A stretch of 64,000 nt of DNA from YA12-FULL-51-18 sp041665305 (GTDB lineage: Bacteria; Elusimicrobiota; Elusimicrobia; Elusimicrobiales; UBA9959): the NCBI GenBank assembly GCA_041665305.1, contig JBAYJD010000001.1, positions 41,884-105,883 on the forward strand, written 5' to 3'. Each line of letters begins with the position of its first letter. The first letter of the stretch is position 1. Of the stretch, positions 1-8,955 are shown one piece after another. The translations under genes were made by a program, and so were the position numbers. The notes below the pieces were generated by a model. The model was not told where the DNA came from and did no database searches. It worked only from the letters and a program-made list of their open reading frames with translations.

Positions 1-2
1 CC

Positions 3-1694
3 ATGAGGGTGTTCCTGTCGCTGGGCTCCAACCTCGGGGACAGGCGCGCGAATATCGCGTCGGCTCTGGCCCTTTTAAGGCGCGCGGGCCGCGTCGAAAA
101 AATTTCCCCGTTGTACGAAACCGAGCCGATGTATTTAGCCGGACAGCCCAGGTTCTATAACGCGGCCGCGCAGCTCGAAACCCGGCTTTCCCCTGAGGAC
201 CTTCTTGCGTCGACCGCCGGCGTGGAAAAAGAGCTGAAACGCCGCAGAACGCGTCCCAACGGTCCCAGGACCATGGACATAGATATTCTTTTTTACGGGA
301 ACGGGATCATAGGTTCCCCGGACCTGGCCGTTCCGCATCCGGGGCTGGCCGAACGGGCTTTTGTCCTTTTCCCCCTTGCCGACATAGCTCCGGATTTTAT
401 CCACCCCGTACTCGGCAAAAGCGTTTTGTCGCTTAAACGCTCCTGTCCGGGGGCTGCCGGGGTGCGCCGTCTGCCGGAGCGCTATGCGGAAGCCCTGGAC
501 TGGCTGTACGCTCTTAAGCCTTCCTCCAGGAAAAATTACGGCCCCGCCGCGGAAAAAAAGATGCTGCGCGCCTTAGGCGATCCCCAGGAGGACTATCCCT
601 GCGCGCATGTGGCGGGCTCGAACGGAAAGACCAGCACTTCCATGCTGCTGGCCCGGGCGCTGACCGCCTCCGGGTACAGGACCGGCCTGTATATCAGCCC
701 CCATGTTTCGGACCCGCGGGAAAGGATCAGCGTGGACGGCGAGAAGATCGGCCGCGGCGAATTTTTCAGGCTGTTCCGTAAAGTTTCCTCCTTCGGCGCG
801 GAATTGTCGTTTTTTGAGTTCCTCACCGCCATGGCCTTCCTTCATTTCTCCCGTAAAAACGCGGAGATAGCGGTGATAGAGGCCGGCCTCGGCGGGCGGC
901 TGGACGCGACCAGCGTGATGACGCCGGCCGCCGCCGTTATAACGGGTGTGTCGATGGAACATTCCGATCTCCTGGGCGGGGATCTGACCCGGATCGCGCG
1001 GCACAAGGCCGGCATTATAAAGAAAGGGACCGTCGCGGTGGTCAACGCCGGGGGTCCCGCGCTGGCGGCGGTCTCCAGAAGGGCGAAGGCTCTCGGAGTC
1101 CCGCTGTTCCGGGTCGCCCGCCAGGCGGCTTGTCGCGGAGTTTCCGGTTATCAGGCGGAGAATCTGGAGACCGCGGCGGAGGCTGCCCGGGTCCTTTCCC
1201 GGCGCGGCTTTTGCGTCACGCGCCGGGCGCTGGAACGGGCGGCGGCCGGATTCGCGCCTCCGGGGCGTTTTGAAGAGCGCCGCGTGCGCGGACGGACCGT
1301 AGTATTCGACGGCGCACACAACCCGGCCGCGCTTGAACGGTTCTTTTCGGCGCTGCTCGTCCGCTATCCGGGCCGCCGGGTGCTGTGCGTGGCCGGCGTC
1401 ATGCGCGACAAGGACGCCCGCGGCCTGGCCGGGATTTTCGGAGCGAATTGCGGGCTTGTTATTCTCACCAGGCCCTCCTCCTACAGGGCGGCCGAACCTG
1501 AAACCCTGGCCGCGTATCTTTCCCCGCAAACGGCCAGGATCATAAAGGACCCCGCGCGGGCTTTTAAGACGGCGCTGGAATCGGCCGGTCCGGGGGACAT
1601 TCTCGCGGTGTGCGGCAGTTTTTATCTCATTTCCGATATCAAGGCTCATCTCGCGGGGCGCAAGGCTTCGTTCCCCAGGGAAATGATAGTTTAG
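3..1694 (+). CDS. FolK-FolC fusion: HPPK + folylpolyglutamate/dihydrofolate synthase
   Basis: Bifunctional folate enzyme of 563 aa. Residues 1 to about 155 are 6-hydroxymethyl-7,8-dihydropterin pyrophosphokinase: opening LSLGSNLGDRR, central GPRTMDIDILFYG (residues 87-99) and PHPGLAERAFVLFPL (111-125). From about residue 160 the chain continues in frame into a FolC/Mur-ligase-type synthase with the P-loop HVAGSNGKTST (202-212), ISPHVSDPRERIS (231-243) and VIEAGLGGRLDATS (291-304). It would pyrophosphorylate the pterin and later add glutamate to dihydropteroate or tetrahydrofolate, so two non-consecutive steps sit on one chain. Each part has about the normal length of its family. The ATG at position 3 fits the normal HPPK N-terminus, so the gene is probably complete, although any ribosome binding site lies outside the window. 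Its stop overlaps the stop of the convergent PorV-like gene by 4 bp. folE lies about 7 kb away; folP and folB are not in the window. Confidence 0.93.
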   Translation: MRVFLSLGSNLGDRRANIASALALLRRAGRVEKISPLYETEPMYLAGQPRFYNAAAQLETRLSPEDLLASTAGVEKELKRRRTRPNGPRTMDIDILFYGNGIIGSPDLAVPHPGLAERAFVLFPLADIAPDFIHPVLGKSVLSLKRSCPGAAGVRRLPERYAEALDWLYALKPSSRKNYGPAAEKKMLRALGDPQEDYPCAHVAGSNGKTSTSMLLARALTASGYRTGLYISPHVSDPRERISVDGEKIGRGEFFRLFRKVSSFGAELSFFEFLTAMAFLHFSRKNAEIAVIEAGLGGRLDATSVMTPAAAVITGVSMEHSDLLGGDLTRIARHKAGIIKKGTVAVVNAGGPALAAVSRRAKALGVPLFRVARQAACRGVSGYQAENLETAAEAARVLSRRGFCVTRRALERAAAGFAPPGRFEERRVRGRTVVFDGAHNPAALERFFSALLVRYPGRRVLCVAGVMRDKDARGLAGIFGANCGLVILTRPSSYRAAEPETLAAYLSPQTARIIKDPARAFKTALESAGPGDILAVCGSFYLISDIKAHLAGRKASFPREMIV

Positions 1695-2758
1695 CGGGGG
1701 GCGTTCTGTTTGGAGAAGATGGAATGTTCCCTGCGGCTGAACACCGGCGTTCTGAACGGCAGGTCGAATGTGATGGAAATTTTGTGGGTGGACCCCAGTT
1801 CGCCCATCGGCACGAAGGCGTAGTCGAGGGTGAAGAAATGCAGGGTGGCTCCTACGCCCAGGGTGAAACCGCTCAGCCCGTCCTTGAGGCGCTGAGTGTT
1901 TAGCCCCGCTCTTACGCTCAGCCGGGTGAGTTCGTTGGGTTCCGTGGAAAGTTCCGTGCCCAGCAGAAAACTGGGTTTGTTCTGTTTAGGGAACACCATG
2001 TCCATGGAAAAAAGCATGTTCTTGAAAGGATTTACCGCGCCCGCCAGCTTGAAGGTCAGCGGCAGCGGGCAGGATTGGGCGTCGTAACGCATTCCGGCGC
2101 CCATATTGTTCATGGTCACGCCCAGCCGGTAGGGGATGTTGGTGAAATTGTAGGTCATGATGCCCAGGTCTCCGGCGTAGGATTTGGCGGAATCTATGAT
2201 CTGCGACCGTATATATTTCATTGAAACGCCTACGGATACATCCATGTCCTTGTCCGAGAACTCAAGAACGGCCTTGCTGTAGGAAAGCGTGAATACCTGG
2301 TCGCGCGGAGAGAAAGTCCCGATTTTGGAACCGTCGATGTCGGTCCGGTCTATCGAGCCTATATCGGTCAGGAAAACCGAGCCGGCCAGGACCGAATCGT
2401 AGGAAACGCGGTGGGCGTAAGCCGCGTACTGGTAGGAGATATCCTGCACATATTGAGTGCGCATGAAGACGGCGGAAAGTTTGGGTATTTGCACTAGACC
2501 GGCCGGGTTCCAGTAGATGGCGGAGGCCTCCTCGCTTATGGCGCTGTAGGCCCCGCCCATGGCCGAGGCCCGCGCTCCAACCGGCAAATTGAGGAAATCG
2601 GCGCTGGTCGTGCCCGCGGCGCTGGTCGTGAAAGGCGTGGCCTTTCCTCCCGCCGCCAGCGCACCGTCCGGGAACGGGCAGAGCGCCAGCAGGCATGCGG
2701 CGGCCGCGGTCCGGGCCGCTGCGATCGCTCCGATGTTCAGCCGCGTTTTGGCGTTCAT
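1691..2758 (-). CDS. PorV/PorQ-family outer-membrane beta-barrel protein
   Basis: 355 aa, with an N-terminal signal segment (hydrophobic Ala-rich stretch at about residues 10-35, ending ALAAGG). The family signature is clear: DFLNLPVGARASAMGGAY followed by EEASAIYWNPAGL at about residues 53-85. The rest alternates polar and hydrophobic residues as expected for beta strands. PorV-like proteins are outer-membrane barrels; PorV itself is the shuttle of the type IX secretion attachment complex that receives proteins with a C-terminal sorting domain. The gene follows, after only 9 bp, a giant Kelch protein whose C terminus looks like such a domain, so the two are probably co-transcribed and may act together. 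Family membership is sure; a secretion role is inference, because no PorU, PorK-N or SprA gene is visible here. Confidence 0.85.
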   Translation of the reverse strand: MNAKTRLNIGAIAAARTAAAACLLALCPFPDGALAAGGKATPFTTSAAGTTSADFLNLPVGARASAMGGAYSAISEEASAIYWNPAGLVQIPKLSAVFMRTQYVQDISYQYAAYAHRVSYDSVLAGSVFLTDIGSIDRTDIDGSKIGTFSPRDQVFTLSYSKAVLEFSDKDMDVSVGVSMKYIRSQIIDSAKSYAGDLGIMTYNFTNIPYRLGVTMNNMGAGMRYDAQSCPLPLTFKLAGAVNPFKNMLFSMDMVFPKQNKPSFLLGTELSTEPNELTRLSVRAGLNTQRLKDGLSGFTLGVGATLHFFTLDYAFVPMGELGSTHKISITFDLPFRTPVFSRREHSIFSKQNAPR

Positions 2759-2767
2759 ATAGCTTTT

Positions 2768-5700
2768 TTACCTTTCGACCGCTATCTTCAGGATCTTTTT
2801 TCCCATGTCGGAGTCTATCGCCGCCAGGTAAACTCCGCTGGCCACCATGGCGCCGGAACCGTTTACGGCGCTCCAGGTAAGGACTCCGGTGGTTCCGGCT
2901 GTCCCCTCCCATACTTTGTCGCCCGAAAGAGTGTAGATCCTGACCTTGGCCGAGGCCGGCAGTTTGTCTATGGTCACGAAGCCCTGGCCGCGGTTGCTGT
3001 AAAAAGGGTTCGGATACGCGCGCACGGCGTTTAAATTAGCGGCGGAGGTGCTTACCATCAGCTGGAACATGCTGAAATGGTTCAGCTTGGCGGTGATGCA
3101 GCGGGACCACTGGCCTTCGACGGCAAAGCACGGCTCTATTCTGGTTTCAAGCGGCAGGCATTCTCCCGAAAGCGGGTTGTATCTGGCAAGGACCAGCTTG
3201 GCGCGGTTGCCGGTAATGCCCGCGTCGGCCTCCGCGCTGGTGTAGGCGAGTTTAAGCGTTACCGGCACCTGCGGCTGGGCCGTGTTCTCGGTGTAGATCG
3301 CCACTTCCACGGGGCTGCCTCCGACCAGATATGAACAGGGGTTGGAGGGTACGGTGTAGGAATATGTGGAAACGGTTATCGCGGTCGGATCTTTGAAAGC
3401 TCCGGCCGGCAGCAGGAGCGAGATCTTCCTGTTGTTGAGAAGCGTGCCTTCTATGGTCACATCCGACTTGGGCTGGCTGGTCCCGCCAAGGCCGCCGGGA
3501 GCGCCGCTGAGTCCCTGGTAGACGATCGGCAGCGACTGCGTGCGGGCCGTTTCATCGCCGATATTGTTCCTGCCGGCGACATCGAAGTAATAAGTGGTTC
3601 CCGTCAGGAGGCCGTTCAGGGTCGCGGTGGCGGCGGTGTTCAGTCTGGAGAAAGGGATGTAAGTGGTTATTCCCGTCGTAAAGCCCGGAGTGGTCGTCCC
3701 GCGGACCTCATAGACGGTGCCTGCCGGGTTGGCGCCGGTGTCCCAGGCCAGGGTTATTCCGGACATGGAAATGCTGGTCGCCCTGACATTGGCCGGCGCC
3801 TCGGCCTTGGTGTACGCGGAACCGAGGAAAAGAGGTTCGGTGGCCACCTCGTCGCCGTTCCTGGCGATGATGTCGGCGTAGTACAGGGTATTGGGGCTTA
3901 CTCCCGAAAGCACGGCCGAGGTTCCCGAGCCGGTGTTGGAGGTGACGATTACGGTGAAATTTATGTCCGTGGAGATCAGCACCTGGTAGTTGGTGGACGA
4001 AGGATTTCCGTTGGGGATCCAGTTGATAGTGAGCGAACTGGTGGACCTGTTCGTGAAGACCGAGGGAGCTCCGGGCAGCGGCCGTACCGCCAGAGTGTAG
4101 ACGAAATTTGAATTGGAAGCCGGGCCGCGCACGGCGGTGCCGGTCAGCGGGTTCTTGGCGGCTTTCACCGAGATCCTGTAGGCGGTGTTGGTGCTTAACT
4201 GTACCTGGGTCAGGCTGTTGGCGGTGGCGGAGGCCAGGAAGACGGCGGAGCCTGTCCCGGCGCTGATGTCGTATGCCTCGTAAAAGTCGGCTCCCGCCGC
4301 CGGGTCCCAGGACCAGCTGACGGCCGACATCGTGAGCGGCGTGCCTAAAAGATTGTTGATATTCCCGACGGTCACGGTCGAGACCGGCGTTGCGGTCATG
4401 GAGGCGTTATCGTAATCCGTGACTATGCCGTCCACATTCCTGGCCCGTACGCGGAAATAGTAGGTCTGGTTCGGGCTGAGCCCGGTTATCTCGGTGCCGG
4501 TGCTGGTAAGCGCGTCGTTAAAAGGTCTCGCGACGGTGGCCGGGTCGAAATCCGGGTTTTCCGACATCGAGATCTCGTAAATGGTCAGCGGAGAATTCCC
4601 CATCGGGTCCCATGACAGGGACGCGGTTTCAAAGCTTGCCGCGTCCACTCCCAGGCCCTGCGGTGCGACGGCCAGCGTGTAATAAGTGGCGGATCTTTGG
4701 AAGGCGGCGGAGTATCCGCCGTCATTATAGCCGCCGACCTTGATGGAGGCCGCCGTATTGGGCGCCAGGCCCGTTTGAACATATGTCGCGGGAGACACTA
4801 TGGCCGTCGTTCCTATAAAGACGTCGTTGCTTGAGGCGAATATGGCGTAACCATCGGAAGCGCTCAGGGAATCCTGCGTCCAGGTCCATTGAACGGAGGT
4901 GGAGCCCAGCACGGCGCCGGTGGGGATGGAGGTCAGGCCGCCTGGCCTGGGGGCCGTTACCTGCACGGTATAGCCGTTGGAGAACTGGCCGTTGGCGGCG
5001 ACGCGCATGTTATACCAGCCGTGCGGAAGTTCCTGCGTGGTAGCGGGCATGAGCACCGTTATGGAGGACGGGGTCGCCGCCCAGCCGGTATTGGAACTGC
5101 CGTACCAGGAGTAGATCCTTGTGGAGAGGTCGATCAGGAAGCCGCTGGGGTTGTCGATCTGCTGCATGTAGATCCTGGGGTGGTCGTAGGAAGAGTTCAT
5201 CGGACCGGCGCCGCCGCCGGAGGCTTCGGTGAGTCCGTGAAAATTGGAGGTGTTGGCGAGCAGCGTGACGGCGGCGGTCCGGTCGAAACGGTCAGTCGCC
5301 GCGGAGATAGCGGGTTGGCGGGCGGTCGCGGCCGCCAGCCCGTACATATCCGGGGGATAGGAAAAGTATACAACATCGGTGGTATCCAGATACTTGGTCC
5401 CGTCCCAGCCGCCTATGTTAAGGATATAGTTGTCCGTGGTCAGCACGGTGGTATGGTGGGACCGGCTTGTCATTTGCCCCTGCTCGAACCAGGAAGCGAA
5501 ATCCGGGTCGTAACTCTCCGCTCCGTTCTGGGCCGTGCCCGCGGCCTCCCCGCCCGTGACCATGACTTTTCCGTTAGGCAGCAGCACGCTGCGGTGGTTG
5601 GCCCTGTTCAGATGGAGCGTGGTGGCGGGGGTCCAGGCGGTCCCGTCATACAGTTCGGAGGTGTACTGGCTCATGAGGTTGTCGGAGCCGCCTATGACCA

Positions 5701-8104
5701 GAACCCGCCCGTCCCTGAGCAGCGTGGCGGTATGGCCGTAGCGCCCGTTGTTCATGACGGAGGCCTGGGCGGGTATAAAAGCGTGCTGGATATAGCCGAA
5801 CACTTCGGCCGCTCTCAGCGCTCCGAAGCTGTTGACGCCGCCGGTCAGAAGCACATTGCCGTTTTTCAGCAGCGTGGCCGTGTGCTGCGCCCTGCTGTCG
5901 GCCATCGTGCCGGCGCTCTGCCAGACGGCGGAGGAGGAAACGTAGATTTCGGCCGTGGCGGAGTAAGTGCTGAGAGTGTTTCCGCCCGTCACCAGTACGG
6001 TGCCGTCCGGCAGAAGGGTCGCGGTATGGTTCTGCCTGGCCTCGGCCATCGGGGAGGTAGGGACCCAGCGCTGCGTGTCCGGATAATAGATCTCCGCCGT
6101 ATTGACCGCGGTGTTGGACGGCGTGGTCCCGCCCGCTGCCAGCACGGTGCCGTTGGGAAGCAGGGTCGCCGTATGCCGCGTCCTTGCGGTGGTCATGGAA
6201 CCGGTGACGGTCCATTTTTTGGTCGCGGGGTCCATCAGTTCGCAGGTGGCCAGCGGCAGCACCCCGTCGGAGCCGCCGCAGGTGAGGATCTGCCCGGTTC
6301 TAAGCATCGTGCTGGTGTGGAAAGCCCTTTTGGTATTAAGTTTTTCCGAGGCGCCCCAGTTGCTTCCGCCCGCGGCGTCCTTATACTTGGAAATGTAGGC
6401 GGTGCTGGCGCCGCGCGCGGTGAAGGTCCTGCCGGGGCAGTCGGTTGCCGGGTCGGCTTCGCAGTTCCTCCCCCCCACTATCATGGCGTCGGCCGCCGGT
6501 GTGAGCACCGTGGTCTGGCTGAAGATCGGGTAACTGAAAGGCTCTCCGAATTCCCAGGTCGACTTGGACGGCTTGTAAATGTGGTCGTCCGCAAAGATCA
6601 TTTCCCTCATCACCACGGTGGAGGTGGGCAGGCTGTACGCCGCGTCCTCCAGGGTGGTTATGTTCGCAGGGGTGGTGGAGTAAACAATTATGTCGCCGGA
6701 AACCGCCGCCAGCGGCACGGTGCCCCGGATATTAAGGTCTCCCGGAAGGTTGTCGGCGCTTATGAGCTTGCCGGTCGCCGTCCCGTCCAGCGCTATGGTG
6801 CTGCGGGCCAGCATATAAACCTGGGCCGTTCCCGCGGAGGAGCCGGCGTCGTACGGAACGGTGAAAGTGGGGGCGGCCAGGCTGCCCCGGGATAAAAAAA
6901 CATCCCCGTCCACCACCCTGGCGTCTATCGCGCTGGCCAGTTTTATGCTTGCCTGGAGATCTATGACGGATGTCGCATCCAACTGGCATGTGACCTGGCC
7001 GTTGACGTTCGGAGCGCCGCAGCCCGTTCTGTTTATCCGGCTTCCGGCTTTCAGGGTCATAGCGGAGCTGAAAAATGTGGGCTGGATGTTCCCATAGCCG
7101 CCGAAGATATGCGCGGCGCCGTCGGGCATTAGCGCCGTCGAATAACGGCTGTTGCGGTACAGCATGGAGATCGAGACCATCTTGCCGCCGTTGGGATCGA
7201 ACAATTCGGCGCTTCCCAGGTATCCCTGGCTGCCCGCGTTCTGGTTCGAATTCGCACCCGGGGCGTCCGGCAGATACCAGCATTCCCCCGCCGTGCCGGC
7301 GCATTCCAGGATATTCGCGGAGTTGTAGCCCCCCGCTATCACTATAATGCCGTTGTTCAGCACCGTGGCGGAATGGTCTATCCTGCCCTGCAGCAGGGCG
7401 GAAGCCGAATGCCAGGAATTGAGCTGCGGATCGTAGATCTCGTTGTTGGTCTCGTAATACCAGGCGCTTCCGCTCCACCGTCTGCCGCCGGTGACGAAGA
7501 TCTTTCCCGACCTCATCCGCACGGCGGCGTGGCCCATGCGCGGAGTGGGGATGGGGGTCGGCGCCGAGGCCCCGGATAGGATCGCGCCGGCGGTGTTGTC
7601 GTACGGGTTGAAAATATCGCAGTCTCCGGTAATGGAGGCGCTCAGGGCGTCGATCTGCCCGCCGCAGAGCAGCGCTCTGCCGGCGCTGGAGCCTGTCGTC
7701 AGGAGGGTGGCCGTATGCCCGCCTCTCGCGGTCCTCATAACGGCAGCCGTCGCGGCGCAAAGCCTGGTTGTCGGGTCGCAGATCTCCAGTGAGGCTAACG
7801 GAACGCCGGCGTTAAACCCGCCGGCTATCAGGACCCTGCCGTCCGACATGAGCGTGGCCGTGTGCGAAGATCTCGCCGTGATCAGGTCGCCGGCCCAGGC
7901 GTCGTAGCTGTTGGTGGCCATGTTGTACATCTGCACGCCGGCGGTGGCGGCGCCGGCGGCGTCTACGCCTCCCGCGATGAGCACATTACCGTCGGGTAGA
8001 AGCGTGGAGGTGTGGCTGTGGCGGGCGGTAAGCGCGGCTCCGGCGTACGGCAAAAAGGAGCCCAGCGCGAGGATGAACAAAGGGAGACCTTTTATAAAAT
8101 TCAT
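2768..8104 (-). CDS. giant secreted Kelch-repeat / fibronectin type III protein with T9SS/FlgD-like C-terminal domain
   Basis: About 1778 aa. I place the start at the ATG at 8104 rather than the GTG three codons upstream, because it gives a clean signal peptide (MNFIKGLPLFILALGSFLPY then AGA). About fourteen Kelch-like blades carry the pattern HTATLLPDGxVLIAGG, in two groups (roughly residues 27-350 and 530-930), consistent with two beta-propellers. Five FN3-like domains follow (about 1080-1520), then a beta-rich segment with a Gly/Leu-rich linker, and a final 90-residue domain with RAYPNPF, VRIYTLSGDKVW and ASGVYLA, the layout of FlgD-Ig / type IX sorting domains. Likely an exported surface protein for adhesion or glycan contact; no catalytic motif is visible. 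The C-terminal domain and the adjacent PorV-like gene suggest type-IX-like export. Confidence 0.88.
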   Translation of the reverse strand: MNFIKGLPLFILALGSFLPYAGAALTARHSHTSTLLPDGNVLIAGGVDAAGAATAGVQMYNMATNSYDAWAGDLITARSSHTATLMSDGRVLIAGGFNAGVPLASLEICDPTTRLCAATAAVMRTARGGHTATLLTTGSSAGRALLCGGQIDALSASITGDCDIFNPYDNTAGAILSGASAPTPIPTPRMGHAAVRMRSGKIFVTGGRRWSGSAWYYETNNEIYDPQLNSWHSASALLQGRIDHSATVLNNGIIVIAGGYNSANILECAGTAGECWYLPDAPGANSNQNAGSQGYLGSAELFDPNGGKMVSISMLYRNSRYSTALMPDGAAHIFGGYGNIQPTFFSSAMTLKAGSRINRTGCGAPNVNGQVTCQLDATSVIDLQASIKLASAIDARVVDGDVFLSRGSLAAPTFTVPYDAGSSAGTAQVYMLARSTIALDGTATGKLISADNLPGDLNIRGTVPLAAVSGDIIVYSTTPANITTLEDAAYSLPTSTVVMREMIFADDHIYKPSKSTWEFGEPFSYPIFSQTTVLTPAADAMIVGGRNCEADPATDCPGRTFTARGASTAYISKYKDAAGGSNWGASEKLNTKRAFHTSTMLRTGQILTCGGSDGVLPLATCELMDPATKKWTVTGSMTTARTRHTATLLPNGTVLAAGGTTPSNTAVNTAEIYYPDTQRWVPTSPMAEARQNHTATLLPDGTVLVTGGNTLSTYSATAEIYVSSSAVWQSAGTMADSRAQHTATLLKNGNVLLTGGVNSFGALRAAEVFGYIQHAFIPAQASVMNNGRYGHTATLLRDGRVLVIGGSDNLMSQYTSELYDGTAWTPATTLHLNRANHRSVLLPNGKVMVTGGEAAGTAQNGAESYDPDFASWFEQGQMTSRSHHTTVLTTDNYILNIGGWDGTKYLDTTDVVYFSYPPDMYGLAAATARQPAISAATDRFDRTAAVTLLANTSNFHGLTEASGGGAGPMNSSYDHPRIYMQQIDNPSGFLIDLSTRIYSWYGSSNTGWAATPSSITVLMPATTQELPHGWYNMRVAANGQFSNGYTVQVTAPRPGGLTSIPTGAVLGSTSVQWTWTQDSLSASDGYAIFASSNDVFIGTTAIVSPATYVQTGLAPNTAASIKVGGYNDGGYSAAFQRSATYYTLAVAPQGLGVDAASFETASLSWDPMGNSPLTIYEISMSENPDFDPATVARPFNDALTSTGTEITGLSPNQTYYFRVRARNVDGIVTDYDNASMTATPVSTVTVGNINNLLGTPLTMSAVSWSWDPAAGADFYEAYDISAGTGSAVFLASATANSLTQVQLSTNTAYRISVKAAKNPLTGTAVRGPASNSNFVYTLAVRPLPGAPSVFTNRSTSSLTINWIPNGNPSSTNYQVLISTDINFTVIVTSNTGSGTSAVLSGVSPNTLYYADIIARNGDEVATEPLFLGSAYTKAEAPANVRATSISMSGITLAWDTGANPAGTVYEVRGTTTPGFTTGITTYIPFSRLNTAATATLNGLLTGTTYYFDVAGRNNIGDETARTQSLPIVYQGLSGAPGGLGGTSQPKSDVTIEGTLLNNRKISLLLPAGAFKDPTAITVSTYSYTVPSNPCSYLVGGSPVEVAIYTENTAQPQVPVTLKLAYTSAEADAGITGNRAKLVLARYNPLSGECLPLETRIEPCFAVEGQWSRCITAKLNHFSMFQLMVSTSAANLNAVRAYPNPFYSNRGQGFVTIDKLPASAKVRIYTLSGDKVWEGTAGTTGVLTWSAVNGSGAMVASGVYLAAIDSDMGKKILKIAVER

Positions 8105-8181
8105 AAAATGCACGGGGATAGTTTACAAAAAGCCTGTTACAGGATTGTTTCTGTTTTTTTAACTCTATGGAGCCGTGTCAT

Positions 8182-8694
8182 TCACTTTTTGAGGGGCGAG
8201 GGTTTTGCTTCTTCCACCGCGGCTATGGATTCGCCTACCGGGCCTTTGGGTTTGGAGGGATCCGGTATTTTTTTTCCGTCCGCCACGAAATGGTAAAGAT
8301 AATTGCCGGGAAGGATGTAGAGCTCCGTTCTCCAGACTCCGTTCTTTCTGGTCAATTTAGTTTCTTTCCATTTGGTGAAGCTTCCGGCCAGGGAGACGGT
8401 TTTGGCCGAGGCGTTCTTGTATTCAAAAACGGTTTTTACGGCTTTTTGTTTCTGGGGCTCTTCTTTGGCCTCTTTGGGTTCCGGCTGCGGTACGGAGGGT
8501 TTTTCCGCCGTTTTTTCCGGTTCTTCTTTCGCGCCTCCCGTATTCGGGAGCGCGGGTACGGGTTTGGAGAGTATCTCCAGGGTGTCGCTGGAAAAATGGA
8601 CGGCTAGCCTGTTATAGAGCGAATAGCCGGAAAAACCCGCGGCGGCCAGGGATATAGCTGCGAGCGCGGCCCAGAAATTTTTTGATCTTGTCAT
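8182..8694 (-). CDS. membrane-anchored protein with CBM48/AMPK-type glycogen-binding-like domain
   Basis: 170 aa. One N-terminal membrane segment (about residues 8-28, FWAALAAISLAAAGFSGYSL) is followed by a Pro/Glu/Lys-rich linker (about 50-88) and a compact C-terminal domain with AKTVSLAGSFTKWKET, WRTELYILPGNYLYHFVADG and DPSKP. That is the arrangement of the early-set/CBM48 fold of AMPK beta subunits and isoamylase N-domains, which binds alpha-glucans. The domain would sit outside the cytoplasmic membrane. There is no catalytic domain, so it may bind a polysaccharide or a protein partner. It lies just 3' of the tRNA-Gly gene on the same strand; the 68 bp beyond its stop hold nothing I recognise. 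The fold assignment is fairly confident, the ligand is not. Confidence 0.72.
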   Translation of the reverse strand: MTRSKNFWAALAAISLAAAGFSGYSLYNRLAVHFSSDTLEILSKPVPALPNTGGAKEEPEKTAEKPSVPQPEPKEAKEEPQKQKAVKTVFEYKNASAKTVSLAGSFTKWKETKLTRKNGVWRTELYILPGNYLYHFVADGKKIPDPSKPKGPVGESIAAVEEAKPSPLKK

Positions 8695-8704
8695 AAAAAA
8701 TCTT

Positions 8705-8775
8705 AGCGGGCGATGGGAATCGAACCCACGTCTAAAGCTTGGGAAGCTTCCGTTCTACCATTGAACCACGCCCGC
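8705..8775 (-). tRNA. tRNA-Gly (anticodon CCC)
   Basis: The minus strand folds as a complete cloverleaf: acceptor stem GCGGGCG/CGCCCGC, D-arm GTTC-AATGGTA-GAAC, anticodon stem GAAGC/GCTTT around the loop TTCCCAA (anticodon CCC, reading GGG), a 4-nt variable loop and T-arm GTGGG-TTCGATT-CCCAT. The discriminator base is T at 8705. The 3' CCA is not encoded, so it must be added, for example by the nucleotidyltransferase at 10841-12355. Confidence 0.95.
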
Positions 8776-8932
8776 GCTTGTCGTACCCCGCGCTTAACAA
8801 ACGCGCGGGCTTTTGTCGCATCCCACCCGCAGCGGGTGGGACGGTTTTACACACTCCGCCGGACTTTAAAAGGAAACCGGTCCGACACCTGTTAATTCTA
8901 CTTAAAAGTCCGGGGAATATCAATATTATTAT
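8776..8932. other. intergenic region with two GC-rich palindromes
   Basis: Between tRNA-Gly and folE. It holds an inverted repeat CCCGCGC / GCGCGGG (8787-8809) and a near-perfect palindrome with 10-bp arms TCCCACCCGC / GCGGGTGGGA around one base (8821-8841). They could act as terminators or as part of the tRNA leader. No ORF is credible here; an apparent plus-strand reading frame starting at 8713 is the tRNA read as protein. Confidence 0.55.
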
Positions 8933-8955
8933 AAAAATTTTTGCGGCAAAAATTT
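8933..8955. repeat. dispersed A/T palindrome, family A, copy 1
   Basis: Arms AAATTTTTGC and GCAAAAATTT around one G. It lies directly 3' of the folE stop codon. Related copies are at 9565, 12389, 15633, 26173 and 31713, with a half copy at 32769. Confidence 0.8.

Noticed and set aside
4889..6895. A 668-codon open frame antisense to the Kelch gene
   Set aside because: It is a mirror of the strongly biased codon positions in the Kelch repeats; Gly/Arg/His-rich product, no ribosome site, no family.
8713..8895. A plus-strand reading frame beginning MGIEPTSKAWEASVLPLNH
   Set aside because: It is the reverse complement of the tRNA-Gly gene read as protein, a well-known false ORF.
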